A stretch of 64,000 bases of DNA from Triticum aestivum (Eukaryota; Streptophyta; Magnoliopsida; Poales; Poaceae). Positions 12,377-22,606 of this stretch are shown piece by piece. A program made the translations under genes and the position numbers. Position 1 is the stretch's first letter. The number at the start of each line of letters is the position of its first letter. The stretch lies in contig NC_057800.1 in assembly GCF_018294505.1 (NCBI RefSeq), positions 178,622,353-178,686,352 on the forward strand, in the 5' to 3' direction. Below the pieces are notes generated by a model. The model did no database searches. It saw nothing but the letters and a program-made list of their open reading frames with translations, and was not told the origin of the DNA.

Positions 12377-12700
12377 CTAACACTCGGTCATCCTCACAAG
12401 CATTGCAGAATTTCTCTCGTCGACGAACCAAGTTCGGAATAATCCATTGATTCTGCAAGCCAGACAAACATCTATCGTTCCTTCACAACTCTCAGGTTTT
12501 GCATGAACTCCTATAAAATCGTCTGTCGATAAGGGCATATCCTCTTCCAGGGTTTTTCCTTCAGCAAGAGTGTGTTTGCTTCTTGGCAGGTCCTGGGCCT
12601 GTGGGTTATGGCCCATCTCATCACTTGTAGTCCGTGAACTTATCATCGGGCAACTGATCATTGTTCCAACTTCCAACTTCCTAACATCCTTAAAATTCAT
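12377..12700 (-). CDS. Conserved 107-residue frame of unknown function, copy 2
   Basis: Second copy of the frame at 5036-5359, with identical length and the same start and stop. It differs by a few substitutions and no indels. It lies between the integrase relic (12941-13331) and the purine tract. Function is unknown and no domain is recognised. Confidence 0.4.
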   Translation of the reverse strand: MNFKDVRKLEVGTMISCPMISSRTTSDEMGHNPQAQDLPRSKHTLAEGKTLEEDMPLSTDDFIGVHAKPESCEGTIDVCLACRINGLFRTWFVDERNSAMLVRMTEC

Positions 12701-12940
12701 CCAATTGTACTGTCTTCCTTCCGTCTATTGGCACCAAACTAGGACATGATTACTCAGACTCATCATGGAATTTTCCATTGATCCATATTTCCAACATCAT
12801 ACCTCCTTTATATCCAATAGTAATTCATCTCTTCATCCTCGTGGGATATCCCTCATACCAAAATAAAAACTTATACTTATGAAATCCATACTTACTTCAT
12901 GGAACATCATTATCCTTTCCGCGGTCAAGCGTCCTTACAA

Positions 12941-13331
12941 GGGAATATTGGCCATCTCTGCATGGCACTTCTTCAACTGGGAAATGTGAAACACATCCTG
13001 AACTCCTGACGGTCCTTCGGGTAACTCCAACTTGTAGGCCACTTCTCCCATACGATCCAAAACTCGGTATGGTCCTACAATTCTCGGGGCTAACTTTTAC
13101 CTTAACTCCAATTCATTTAACTCCTCGCAGAGGGAATACATGAAGACATGCTCGGTCTCCAATTTCATAGACTACCTCCTGGAGTTTTTGAGTCTACATA
13201 ACTCTTCTGCCTGGACTGAGCTACCTTCAGTCTATCTCGAATCAACTTAACATTCTCTTCTGACTCCTTGATCACATTTGATCCAAACAACTGACAGTCT
13301 CCAACTTCATCCCACATACTCTTGGGGCATC
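12941..13331 (-). pseudogene. Remnant of gypsy integrase C-terminal region, copy 2
   Basis: Copy of the relic at 5600-5990 with the same breaks and a few new substitutions. It matches the element C integrase tail ([35 protein letters not shown]). The shared lesions show that the deletion of pol came before the array expanded. Confidence 0.87.
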
Positions 13332-13674
13332 ACACATATCGAGACAAAACTCGTATTCATTTTTGTCCGAAATCCACTCAGTGGAGTATCCTTATCTTTT
13401 CCAGGGTCAATGGTTCTTACAGGGTACTACCACCCTAAAAATGCACAAACCTTCCATAGACCATATTTCTCTTATCCTGAAAAAAAATGGTCAAAATCCT
13501 TCTTCATAGAGTAACAACTCATAAAATCCATATCAGTACCAATGATGCTAACTTTATTCATTCTCAAATTATTACAATCTCCTGTTTTTCCATTACATGC
13601 CTCAACTCAACACCTCAATATAAAGGAAAAATGTCCTCACTACTACGACTATATTTCTTTTGTTGCAAACTCAA
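13332..13674. other. Array internal copy 2, stretch between gag and integrase relics
   Basis: Equivalent of 5991-6332, with one extra A in a homopolymer near 13485. No pol motif is seen. Confidence 0.5.
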
Positions 13675-14592
13675 CTATCTAGCGCAAGTTTCTTTCTCCT
13701 TGGGGCATTCTCTGGCAAAGTGCCCTGCTCCATTACAACTAAAACATATTACTTCTGACAAGTATCGAGGTTTCCTTTTTGGGCAACTGTTGAGGTAGTG
13801 CCCTGACTCCTTGCACCTGTAACAGGTGATATGACTCAGGTCCTTCCTGGAATCCAATCGGTTTCTCTTCCATGGACTTTTCCATTCCAATAAGGGCTTC
13901 TATTTCCTGTGTGTCATATTCTACTTCCTCCGCCGGGAATTCTACTAGATCCCCATTCATACAATTCTGGGAGATGTGTCCTTCTTCTCCACATGAATAG
14001 CAAGACTTGGTGCAGGGTTTAATTGGTTCTTCTTTGGGTGTGTCCTCCGCCTCTTCTTTCATCACAGTTTCTTCTAACATTCCCATAAGGGCTCCTTTCA
14101 TTGCTTCTTTTTTCTGTTGGATGGTTCTTTGTACCAAGGGGTAAATGTGACACTGAGCAGGGTAGTGGGTAGTCCCTTCACACAAGAAACAAGTAATTTG
14201 CCTAGTTGGGCATTCTTCAACTGGGTGACTTCCTTCACATTAGGGCATTCATCCTTGTGTTCTTTATGGGTGTGTCCGATTTCTCCACAAATCTTGCATG
14301 TACCATGTTTCTTCATATCCTTTCCATAAGGTTTCAACTTCTGGGACACAAACCGAGACTTTGGCAAAGTCAACTTAAATTCTTTCCAAGTGGTTACTCC
14401 TTGCCATCCATTCATGGTTTAGTACATCCTCCACCAAGTAGCAGCACCTCTTTCAAAGCACAGAAGAGCATGCTGGGTCATATCATGTCCAACTATAGGG
14501 TTATTCTCCATGTGATCCTCCATGTTCTGAATCCTTCAGTCCGTCTCCAACTGACTCATCGGTCCAGAAAATACAAGCTCATCTCCATTCAT
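13675..14592 (-). pseudogene. Gag-like protein with multiple zinc knuckles, copy 2 (further broken)
   Basis: Homologous to 6333-7251 and carrying the same internal frame change before the last two knuckles. Two extra lesions are private to this copy. A CAA codon has become TAA at 14419-14421, just after the TWW..MY motif, and one base is lost near 14239, inside the cysteine-rich part (TTCACATT instead of TTCACAATT). The knuckles CFLC..H..C, CYSC..H..C, CYRC..H..C and CFSC..H..C are all still readable. It cannot make the full protein. Confidence 0.82.
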
Positions 14593-14779
14593 CCTCTATT
14601 GGGTCCATGGGTTTGGGGTGAGATAAGAGAGATAGAGAGGGATGCACACAATGCAAACAAAAGTTTTGAAAAGACAGATTTGTTGTGGCTGTCGAAAAAA
14701 ACAACAAACGAATGACAGCTCATAAACGTCGCATCTAACGTAGGTATATAACAGGGGTTTGGTCTTCTAAAGGTCAATA

Positions 14780-15780
14780 AATCATCAACGTCTCCAAACT
14801 CTTCAAGCCTAGTTCAAGCCTCCAATGGCTTCTTCCAATCATGCTTGTCCTTCTCAAGTTCTTTTGCCAGATCAATCTCTGTTGACGTGAAATCTCTTGT
14901 GATATCCTTTAGTATTCTGGGGTTGCATTCCAAACTTCTAGGTTTCAACATCCTTGGCATGAACCATGGTCCTACTGTCCTTCAGTTCCTGACGAATCTC
15001 CTGTATCTCAAGGTTTTACTTCTCTAGCTTGGCTGCTTTCAACTTCTAGTCTTAAGTTCTTTAGGAAATGCTTCCTCATAAAATATTGCTTCCTGCAGAT
15101 CCCTCTTAACTTCTTGATGTACTACTCCAGATTCTGGTGATACACCAGCTAAGGTTAAAACTTCAAATTACTGTTAGGTGATCCATCAACCTTCTTCCAT
15201 CAAATCCATTCTGAAGAAATGCATCCTTAACTCAGCACGGTGACAATAGCATCAGCGGGCGATGACATCACGGATAACCGTGTTTCTGCTCTTGTCATTT
15301 CTATGAGCTATCTCTCCACAGCTGATATCTCCTGCCTTAGGGTTTCTTTGACAAAACTTCGAGTTCTCATACTCCTTGTTTTGGTCTTTCTCCAATACAC
15401 CTTGATCTCGGGCATTGACATCTTCCATAGTCTGCCAAGTTCCATAAGGGTAGCAGTCCTAGGTCATACTAATCTGGGGATTCTTTAGAGCCTTCAAATC
15501 TCCTAGTCTTCGGAGTCTTCAACCGTTGTAGTTTCCATTATCATAATGTATGGTAAAATCCTCTTCATTCCGAATGGTCTTACTTGTCTGATATCTTATA
15601 CTTCTTGGAGTGGTCTCATCAGTCGAATCTTCGAGTGGTCAAAAGGGAAAAGGGGTATGGTCTCACTAAAGGGAATTTTTGAATAAGCTCAAAAGAGAAG
15701 AGAGGTAAAAGATCTTTTTGAAAGGGAAAAAATCTTTGCTATGGGCTTGCCAGTTTCTAGGGTCACGTCCTACAGCCAAC
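14780..15780 (-). pseudogene. Decayed pre-gag frame of the array, copy 2
   Basis: Near-identical to 7440-8440 and broken in the same way. It lies between the second primer binding site and gag copy 2. Confidence 0.48.
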
Positions 15781-15784
15781 ATGT

Positions 15785-15796
15785 GCTCTGATACCA
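15785..15796 (-). other. Primer binding site, array internal copy 2
   Basis: The minus strand reads TGGTATCAGAGC (initiator tRNA-Met type), three bases from LTR 3. Confidence 0.9.
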
Positions 15797-15799
15797 TCT

Positions 15800-18700
15800 T
15801 GTAGCGACCCGACCCGAATGGATCAAGTCTCTGTGCTTATGTGTCATCCCTGGATCGGTATGCTGATACACACAGTACTCGAAGGATTTATAACAGAGGT
15901 AAATCACATGTATAAAGTAACGTAAATACTATTACCTCAATCCAAATAGCGGAAGCAACAAGGTTGTGGATTCCCATCAACACCAACGGCAAAGTTGAGT
16001 GTAGAAATCGTAACCCTAACGTATCACTTACTCATCGTAAGATGATCCTGCAACATGAGACGTTGCAGCCACAGAGGGTCAGTACATTGAATGTACTGGC
16101 AAATTCACACCATAGAGAAAATGATGAACAATGGCTATCACTATATGCATATATGGCTGGTGGAAAAGCTCTATGCTTATAAGGTTTTTGCGTAAAGCCA
16201 ATTTTTCCCTACTGCAAAGGAGTAAATTTATTTAACTATCATGGTGGTTGTGAAACATCGAGAATGGTTGACAGCATTCTCAATCCCAATTAAAAATAAT
16301 TAAAACCCAACAACATTAATTAGAAGTAACATGTTGAGATTCACATGATATTCAAGTACTATAGACTCAAGATGTCCATAACCGGGGACACGGCTAATCA
16401 TGATTAGTTTGTACACTCTACAGAGGTTTGCGCACTTTTCCCCACATGACTCGATCGCCTCCGTTTGTTTTCTCGCACTACATGGTGTTTGAGAAACGGA
16501 TGACCGAGACATAGTCTTTCAGAAGCGCTAGCACCTTACTTGTGGGGTAGACCGTACCACCTACAACCCCTACATCTGCTAGTCCACCCCGTAAGAGTTC
16601 GCACAACTTAGTCAACTATGCCAGAGCCCATAATGGCATGTGGCTGCACACGGAAGTTTCTAGCATGAAAGATCTTATGATCCCTTTGAGCCTGGGTGGC
16701 GGTCCGAAAAAAAACCAGGCAAGTCCTAATAGACATCAGGTGCCTCAATCTACCCAGATGTGTGTTTAAGTTGCCACCTTAGATAAACCATTAAAAATTA
16801 ATAAACTCACATCTGTCATGGATATCACTCACCCAATCCACGTCTACTAGCATAGCATGGCGTAATAAGCAAACGTAGAAGTAACTCCCAAGGGTTTGAT
16901 AATAATACAGGTAATAGGTACTACCTCATCTACTTCCCATCCCACAATTTAATTAGATCCTAATCATGCAATGTGAGAGGATTGATCTAATGCAATAAAA
17001 CTGGGTTGTAGAAAAGTATGATCAAAGTGTGAACTTGCCTGCAATGTTGATGAAGATGATTCGCACTCAAAACTCGTTATAGATCTACTCGTCACACTCC
17101 GGTTAATCTATCGTAAGCAAACAATAGTAACCACACAATAAGTACTCATGTAATGCACAAGTAAAACTCGAACAAGAGAATGAACTAGATAGTTCAACTT
17201 AAGAACTCCGGTTGCAAAGAAAGAAAGAACCGAACAAAGAAACAAACGGCGAAAGAAAACAACTCGGTTCTAGCAAGTTGAAACTAGGTCAAATTTTACC
17301 GGGACAAAAACTTGTTTAAGTTGATTATACGGAACGGCGGTTTCGCAACGAAACTCCAGGCGCTTGAATCACCTGATTCTGATAAACGAGCGAGAAGAAA
17401 GACTAGAACGAAGATCGGATCTGAGATCACGATCGCCGAATAAATCCGACGAAAAGAAAAAGAAGAACGATTAAACGAACGGGCGTCGTTAACCAGGGAA
17501 AAATCGGTGATCACGTTCGTTGAGATGAACGGTCCGAAAGAAGAACGAAAACCGATCTAGAGTTTTCGGAGAAAAAGACCGAAACGAAAAACCGATCTAG
17601 AAAACCGGAACGGTTTAGAGAAGAAAAGAATCGAAACAATTAGACGAAAACGATCCAAGGAAAAGAGACGTGGGGCAACCTCCGGCGAGGTCTCCGGCGA
17701 GGGGCTGCGGCGGCGGCGGCGTAGGGCTGCGGCGGCTAGGTGCGGCGGCGGTGTGGGGTGGCGGCGCGGCGTTGGGCGGCGACGGCGGTGGCGTGGGTTA
17801 GGGGCGGCGGCGGTGTAGGCAAGGCGCGGCGGCGGCGGGTGACGCAGGGCGCGGCGCGGGTGAGAGGCGCGGGGTGAGGCGCGGCTTGGGTGGTGGAGAG
17901 AGGGGTTTTGATTTGATGTTTAGAGGGGGGGTGCTTGGGTATTTGTATTGGGGAGGGGTGAGGAGACATTGGGTAGGGGACAAGAAATAGACTAGGAATA
18001 GGAAAAAGAGTCTAGAAGAAAAAGAAAGAAAACGAAACTAGGAAAAGAGACGGCCTAAGAATCCTATTAGGATTCGGCCAGGGAAACAAGAGGCGGCGGC
18101 GGCGGCCTGCCTTGCCTGGCGCTGGTTGCGCGCGCGGGGGGCTGGGGCTGGGGCGCGGGGGTGGCTGGCCTGGGCCTTGGCCCGGCTGGCCTGCGGTAAG
18201 TCTTTTTTTTATAAACGGTTCAGCGCGCAGAGAAAAAAAAGCAAAAGAAAACTAACTAAACGAACTTCGAAAAATCTAAAGTAAATTTTCACCGACTCCT
18301 AAAAATGAGCCGAACAAAATGAACTTTCCTCCGGGCCTAAAATGCAATTTTTGAAAACACGCATTTTTCCCTATCCAAATAAAATGCAAATAAAACTCCG
18401 GCAAAACCAAAACTTGATCTGTTTATTAAATCTTCATTTTTCCTACATTTTTGGGAAAGTCATATTATTCCCTCTCTTATATTTTTGACGTCGGAAAAAT
18501 AATTGAAGATGAAATAAATAAATCAAATGATCCTCTTTTCCAATCCGAGAAAACTCTCAAATAAGAAAATAACGAAATCTCCAACTCTCTCCGAAGGTCC
18601 TTGAGTTGCGTGAAATTTCTAGGATCGACCAAAATGCAAGAAAATAAGATATGCATGATGATCTAATGTATAACATTCCAAATTGAAAATAAATTCAAAA

Positions 18701-19090
18701 GAGCTTTGAATTTAATTCTTTGAAACTCCCAACTCATATTTCATATAATTTGAAGAAGTCATTTTATCTTCTCTCGTGAAAATCATTGAGTCGCATAAAG
18801 TTTCAGAATTGGAATATTTTCAACTGAAATTCAAATATTTTTCAAACACCCTTTTCATTTTTAAATGGAAGAAGTCATGTCATCTTCTCTCTAGGGTTTT
18901 GTGTTTGAAAAGAATTTGAATTCATGGAGATCAGAAAGCAAATATGAAAGTTTGGGAAAGTCCTTTTATTCCCTCTCATTTAACTTTCAAAAGTTTCGAA
19001 TTCACTCACTTTCAGACAATCAAACAAACTATCAATCAAATCTATCTATTTATTATAACATTCCAAAATTTAGAATTTTGGGATGTTACA
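15800..19090 (-). repeat. Gypsy array LTR 3
   Basis: The outermost right LTR, ending GGGATGTTACA. It is followed directly by ACGTC, matching the duplication before LTR 1. In sense orientation this is the 5' LTR of the whole array. Confidence 0.93.
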
Positions 19091-19095
19091 ACGTC
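19091..19095. repeat. Target site duplication of the gypsy array, right copy
   Basis: ACGTC, identical to 1106-1110. Confidence 0.9.
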
Positions 19096-20257
19096 GGAGC
19101 CGATACCCCACATCGTCATCCACCGCAACCTCAACCGCAACACCCTCCAAGGCTAGTAGTTGAAGCCAAGGCTGAGCCGTTTGTACCCGAGCCAGTTCAA
19201 CCATGCCGTCCTACGCCTCAGCGCTGGCGCTCCAACTTCGCCACCGTCCACTACACAAGAGCTGTTCCTGCTACGCCGTCCTTCGCCGCCTCGGATCTGC
19301 TTCCCCTCCGCCGACATACGGCCACGACAACACAGTCAACAATTTGGCCATGGGTTCGTCCAAGCCTGCACCCTCCTCCAAAACATCAGTTTCCCCGGCA
19401 AAAAGAAGAAGATTAGCGCGACATGTGGAGGCGACCATACTGGCAACCGGAAATGGTACTCCTGTTCCCTTATTCGTGCAAATCTTACGTGTATGCTTGC
19501 ACGGTATTCATCCCACAAAAGACACTAGTTGACCGCTTTTTCTTGATACTAGATGTTCCTAGTTACTCGCGATGCACAAGGTTTCTCCTCATATACTATT
19601 TCACCTTAGCTAGAGGTCCATCGCCCACCTGGATTTCAATTCCTGGTTAGTTGATTCCCAATTAACGGAAGCATTCCCCGGCGTAATAGGCTCTAGTCCG
19701 CCTATTACGCCTGGGAAGCAGCGCCTCGGTGTTTATCTTAGGGCCGTCTGGGGCCTAGAGTTGCTGGTGCCTGATCTGGAGGTCGGCCGGGATTAAAGGG
19801 ATGGCCTGGGGCCGCTGCCAAGCACGGCGGTGGTGTGAGGTCGAGGGTAGGGCAAGGCGGCGGAGGCAGGGGTCTAGGCCGGTGGTCGCTGGCGGTTTGA
19901 GAAAGATCGTCAATAGTGACTGGCGGGACGTGGACGAAGGACATCTGCCCATTCCTTATAGATCGGACGGTTCATAAAAAAATCAACTGACCTATTTATC
20001 TTGATAGGACCACATGTGGTGGTGTGCTGGAGGAGTACCTGCATTTCCTGTGCTCATATATTACAAAATCATATGGAGTAGAATCTAATTTTGTTTGCCA
20101 TGCAATGTTGTACAACTATCATATGTCTCCTGTCATTTATTTTTCAGCCACCTGCTATCTGCTACTTTTACAGTGCACTAGTTCTGCACACACTTCACCC
20201 ATACTGTCACTATTGTGTTTTTATATAAGGGTATTTTAGACTCTGCTGCCTTCACAG
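19096..20257 (+). other. CACTA 5' gene region after the array; no firm exon
   Basis: GC-rich and proline/serine-coding in several frames up to about 19530. One has a basic segment, SPAKRRRLARHVE, near 19395-19435 that resembles a nuclear localisation signal. From 19540 on I see no supported frame except the inverted repeat at 19672-19719. It may hold 5' exons of the Transposase_24 gene, but no splice chain could be built. Confidence 0.35.
19672..19719. repeat. Imperfect inverted repeat (hairpin)
   Basis: GGCGTAATAGGC (19680-19691) and GCCTATTACGCC (19700-19711) form a perfect 12 bp stem with an 8-base loop. The flanks TTCCCC and TGGGAA extend pairing with one mismatch and one bulge. Confidence 0.8.
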
Positions 20258-20339
20258 AAGCAGAAAATAAAAGAGAGAAGTTGCTCCAGCATGGTACGTG
20301 GCTAGGCCAGACACGTTTCAGCCATTTAAAGGCTGCAAT

Positions 20340-22606
20340 GTCAAATGAACCACCATCCCAGGTGCCTGCTTTAACTTCGTGGAGTCATATGTGGTTGCAT
20401 GTTGCATATGGTTTCTATCTTGTATTCGAAAGGCCGAAGTCGGTCTTTATTAAGGTAAGGAAAGATATTTTTACATGAAGCACCATCCCGGGAGCACCAG
20501 AAGTCAAATGGCTAGTCAAGGCACTAGCAGAGCCAGTGACAAGCCCATCACAGACAAGCATCACCTAGAAGCCAACTAAAAAGCCACGATGGTGGCGAAG
20601 CAGCCCTCCTCCCACCAGGCTCTCAGGTCCTAGATGATCATGCTCACCACTCCAGCCGGATGTCTAGCTTGTATTGCTTCCAATTTGGTTAAATTGCATC
20701 TGCTTAGCTTACACACTATACCTTTGAATATGACACGCCTTCCTGTTTTTTGTACATACTAGTACATCTGTCTATTAACCATGTTCTTACATCAAACTAA
20801 TGTTCTTGTGTATCCCTCATCAATCACTTATGATGAGGCAGTCAGGCAAGTGGACTACTGTGAGAAAATATCCTCATTTAAAGATTGCAGCGTCAGCCTC
20901 CCCACATGATTATCAAGAAACAACAAGGCTAGATGAAGATAGTGAACGTAGCTCTATAGTTGATTACCGCATTTCCCCTACACTAGCATCGCAGGTGCTT
21001 GCTCTAACTTGGCAGCGTGATATGTGGATGCATGTTGCATATGGTGTCTAGATTGTAATTCTTCCAATCTTGTTAAATTGCATGTGCTATTCTGCTTAGT
21101 TTATACATTATACCTGTTAATGTGACATGCCTTCGTGTTTTTAGTACACAGTACATCTGTCTATCAAGCATGTCCTTACATAAAACTATTGTTTTTTTGT
21201 ATCCCGCATAAATCAATATGATGAGACGCCTTTAGTATATGCAGTGTGATATTAGTTGCATCTTTCATATGATTTATAGCAGCCGCTGCTTCAAAATTGT
21301 TGAAATGCCATTTATGATGGGACACTTTTAACTTGGCAGAGTCATATTGGTTGCATCTTTCATGTGGTGTCTAGCTTGCATTACTTCTTATTTGTTGAAG
21401 TGGTTTCTGCTTAGTTTACACGAACAATTGTGAATATGCCATGCCGTCCTATTTTTCGTATTATTCCATCCTGGACTCATGTGTTTGCCTCACATCAAAG
21501 TAGTGATTATCGGTATCATGCACGAATGAGTTCTGAACAGTGAATTTTATTGCTTTTCCTTGTCGGTTTTACTTGACAATTCAAAATCAATAAAGTGGAA
21601 GGAAGTTAGCAAGGTAGCGGATGATGGTGCTCCTTCCAAATGGAGGGCCTCTACAGATTCTACTCCTCCATCCCCCCAAGATGATTTCCAAGACAACACA
21701 TGCATAGACACTGAACGTAGCTGTGTTGATGATGAGCACATCTCCCCTAGTGCACCATCACAGGTGCTCCCTCTAACTTGGCACTGTTATATGTGGTTGC
21801 ATGTTATGTATGATGTCTAGCTTGTATTGCTTCTAATTTTGTTGAATTTCATTTGCTTACTTTACACATTATACTTGTGAATAAGACACATGTTCCTGTT
21901 TCTAGAACATACAATATCTGTCTATCACACCGTGTTCTTACATCAAAGTACTATTGTTGTGTAACCTGCAACAATCACTTATCATAAGACACGTTTGACT
22001 TGGGAGTGTGATATAGGTTACATCTCGCATTCTTTTCTAGCTTGTACTACTTCTAATTTGTTGAAATGGCACTTATGACGAGATAGTTTTAACTTGGTAG
22101 AGTGATATTCGTTGCATCTTTCATATGGTGTCTAGCTTTCATTGCTTCTAATTTGTTGAAATGCCTTCTCCTTAGTTTACACATCATAAGCTGTGAATAT
22201 GCAATGCTGTGAATATGCAATGGCACTAATGACGAGAGACCTTTAACTTGGTAGTGTGATGTTGTTTGCATCTTGCATATGATTTATTTCTTGTACTGCT
22301 TCACATTTGTTTAAACGTCATTTATGATGAGACACTGTTAACTTGGCAGAGCAATATTTGTAGCATCTTTCATATGGTGTCTACCTTCCATTGCATTGCT
22401 TCTAATTTAGTGAAATGTCTTCTGCTTAGTTTACACATCACAGTTCTGGTTATCTCATGTTGTCCTATTTTTCGTACATATTATATCCTCCTATCACGTG
22501 GTTGTCTAACATCAAAGTTTAGTTCGTCTGTATCACGCATCAATTTGTTCTGAAGAACTAAATTGTTATTTATTTTTCTTGTCGGCTTGACTTAACATGG
22601 CACAGA
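20340..22606 (+). repeat. Degenerate duplicated exon-intron units in the Transposase_24 gene
   Basis: Three modules share an exon end encoding a PSQ-like tail before GTG (20361, 20993, 21763) and an intron start resembling GTGCTYGCTCTAACTTGGCA. The introns then share GTCTAGCTTGTATTGCTTCTAA and end with CATCAAAGTA and TATCACGCAT-like blocks. Shorter intron pieces (AACTTGGCAGAGTGATAT, then TTGCATCTTTCATATGGTGT) recur near 21335, 22090, 22240 and 22340. This looks like repeated internal duplication. Confidence 0.7.
20430..20655. other. Unexplained insert within one intron unit
   Basis: Compared with the sister units, the intron copy near 20405 is interrupted by about 225 bp starting AAAGGCCGAAGTCGGTCTTTATTAA. 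After it the shared GTCTAGCTTGTATTGCTTCCAA resumes. The insert has no clear terminal repeats; it could be a small non-LTR fragment. Confidence 0.4.

Larger units (their letters stand above)
1111..19090 (-). mobile_element. Tandem gypsy array: LTR-internal-LTR-internal-LTR
   Basis: Three LTRs of about 3.29 kb (1111-4407, 8460-11748, 15800-19090) alternate with two internal regions of about 4.05 kb (4408-8459, 11749-15799), giving a repeat period near 7.34 kb. All units face the minus strand. Each internal region has a primer binding site for initiator tRNA-Met at its right end and a purine tract (sense) at its left end. Only the outermost LTRs are flanked by the ACGTC target duplication. The unit is non-autonomous: it keeps a gag-like frame and an integrase C-terminal fragment but lacks RT and RNase H. 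Its LTRs and integrase fragment are homologous to element C at 37686-62269. The copies differ by scattered substitutions and small indels, so this is not a simple assembly duplication. Confidence 0.93.

Noticed and set aside
1111..19090. The array as an assembly duplication
   Set aside because: Copies differ by scattered substitutions, private indels and a private stop codon, and the outer target duplication fits a biological array. Long reads could still test it.
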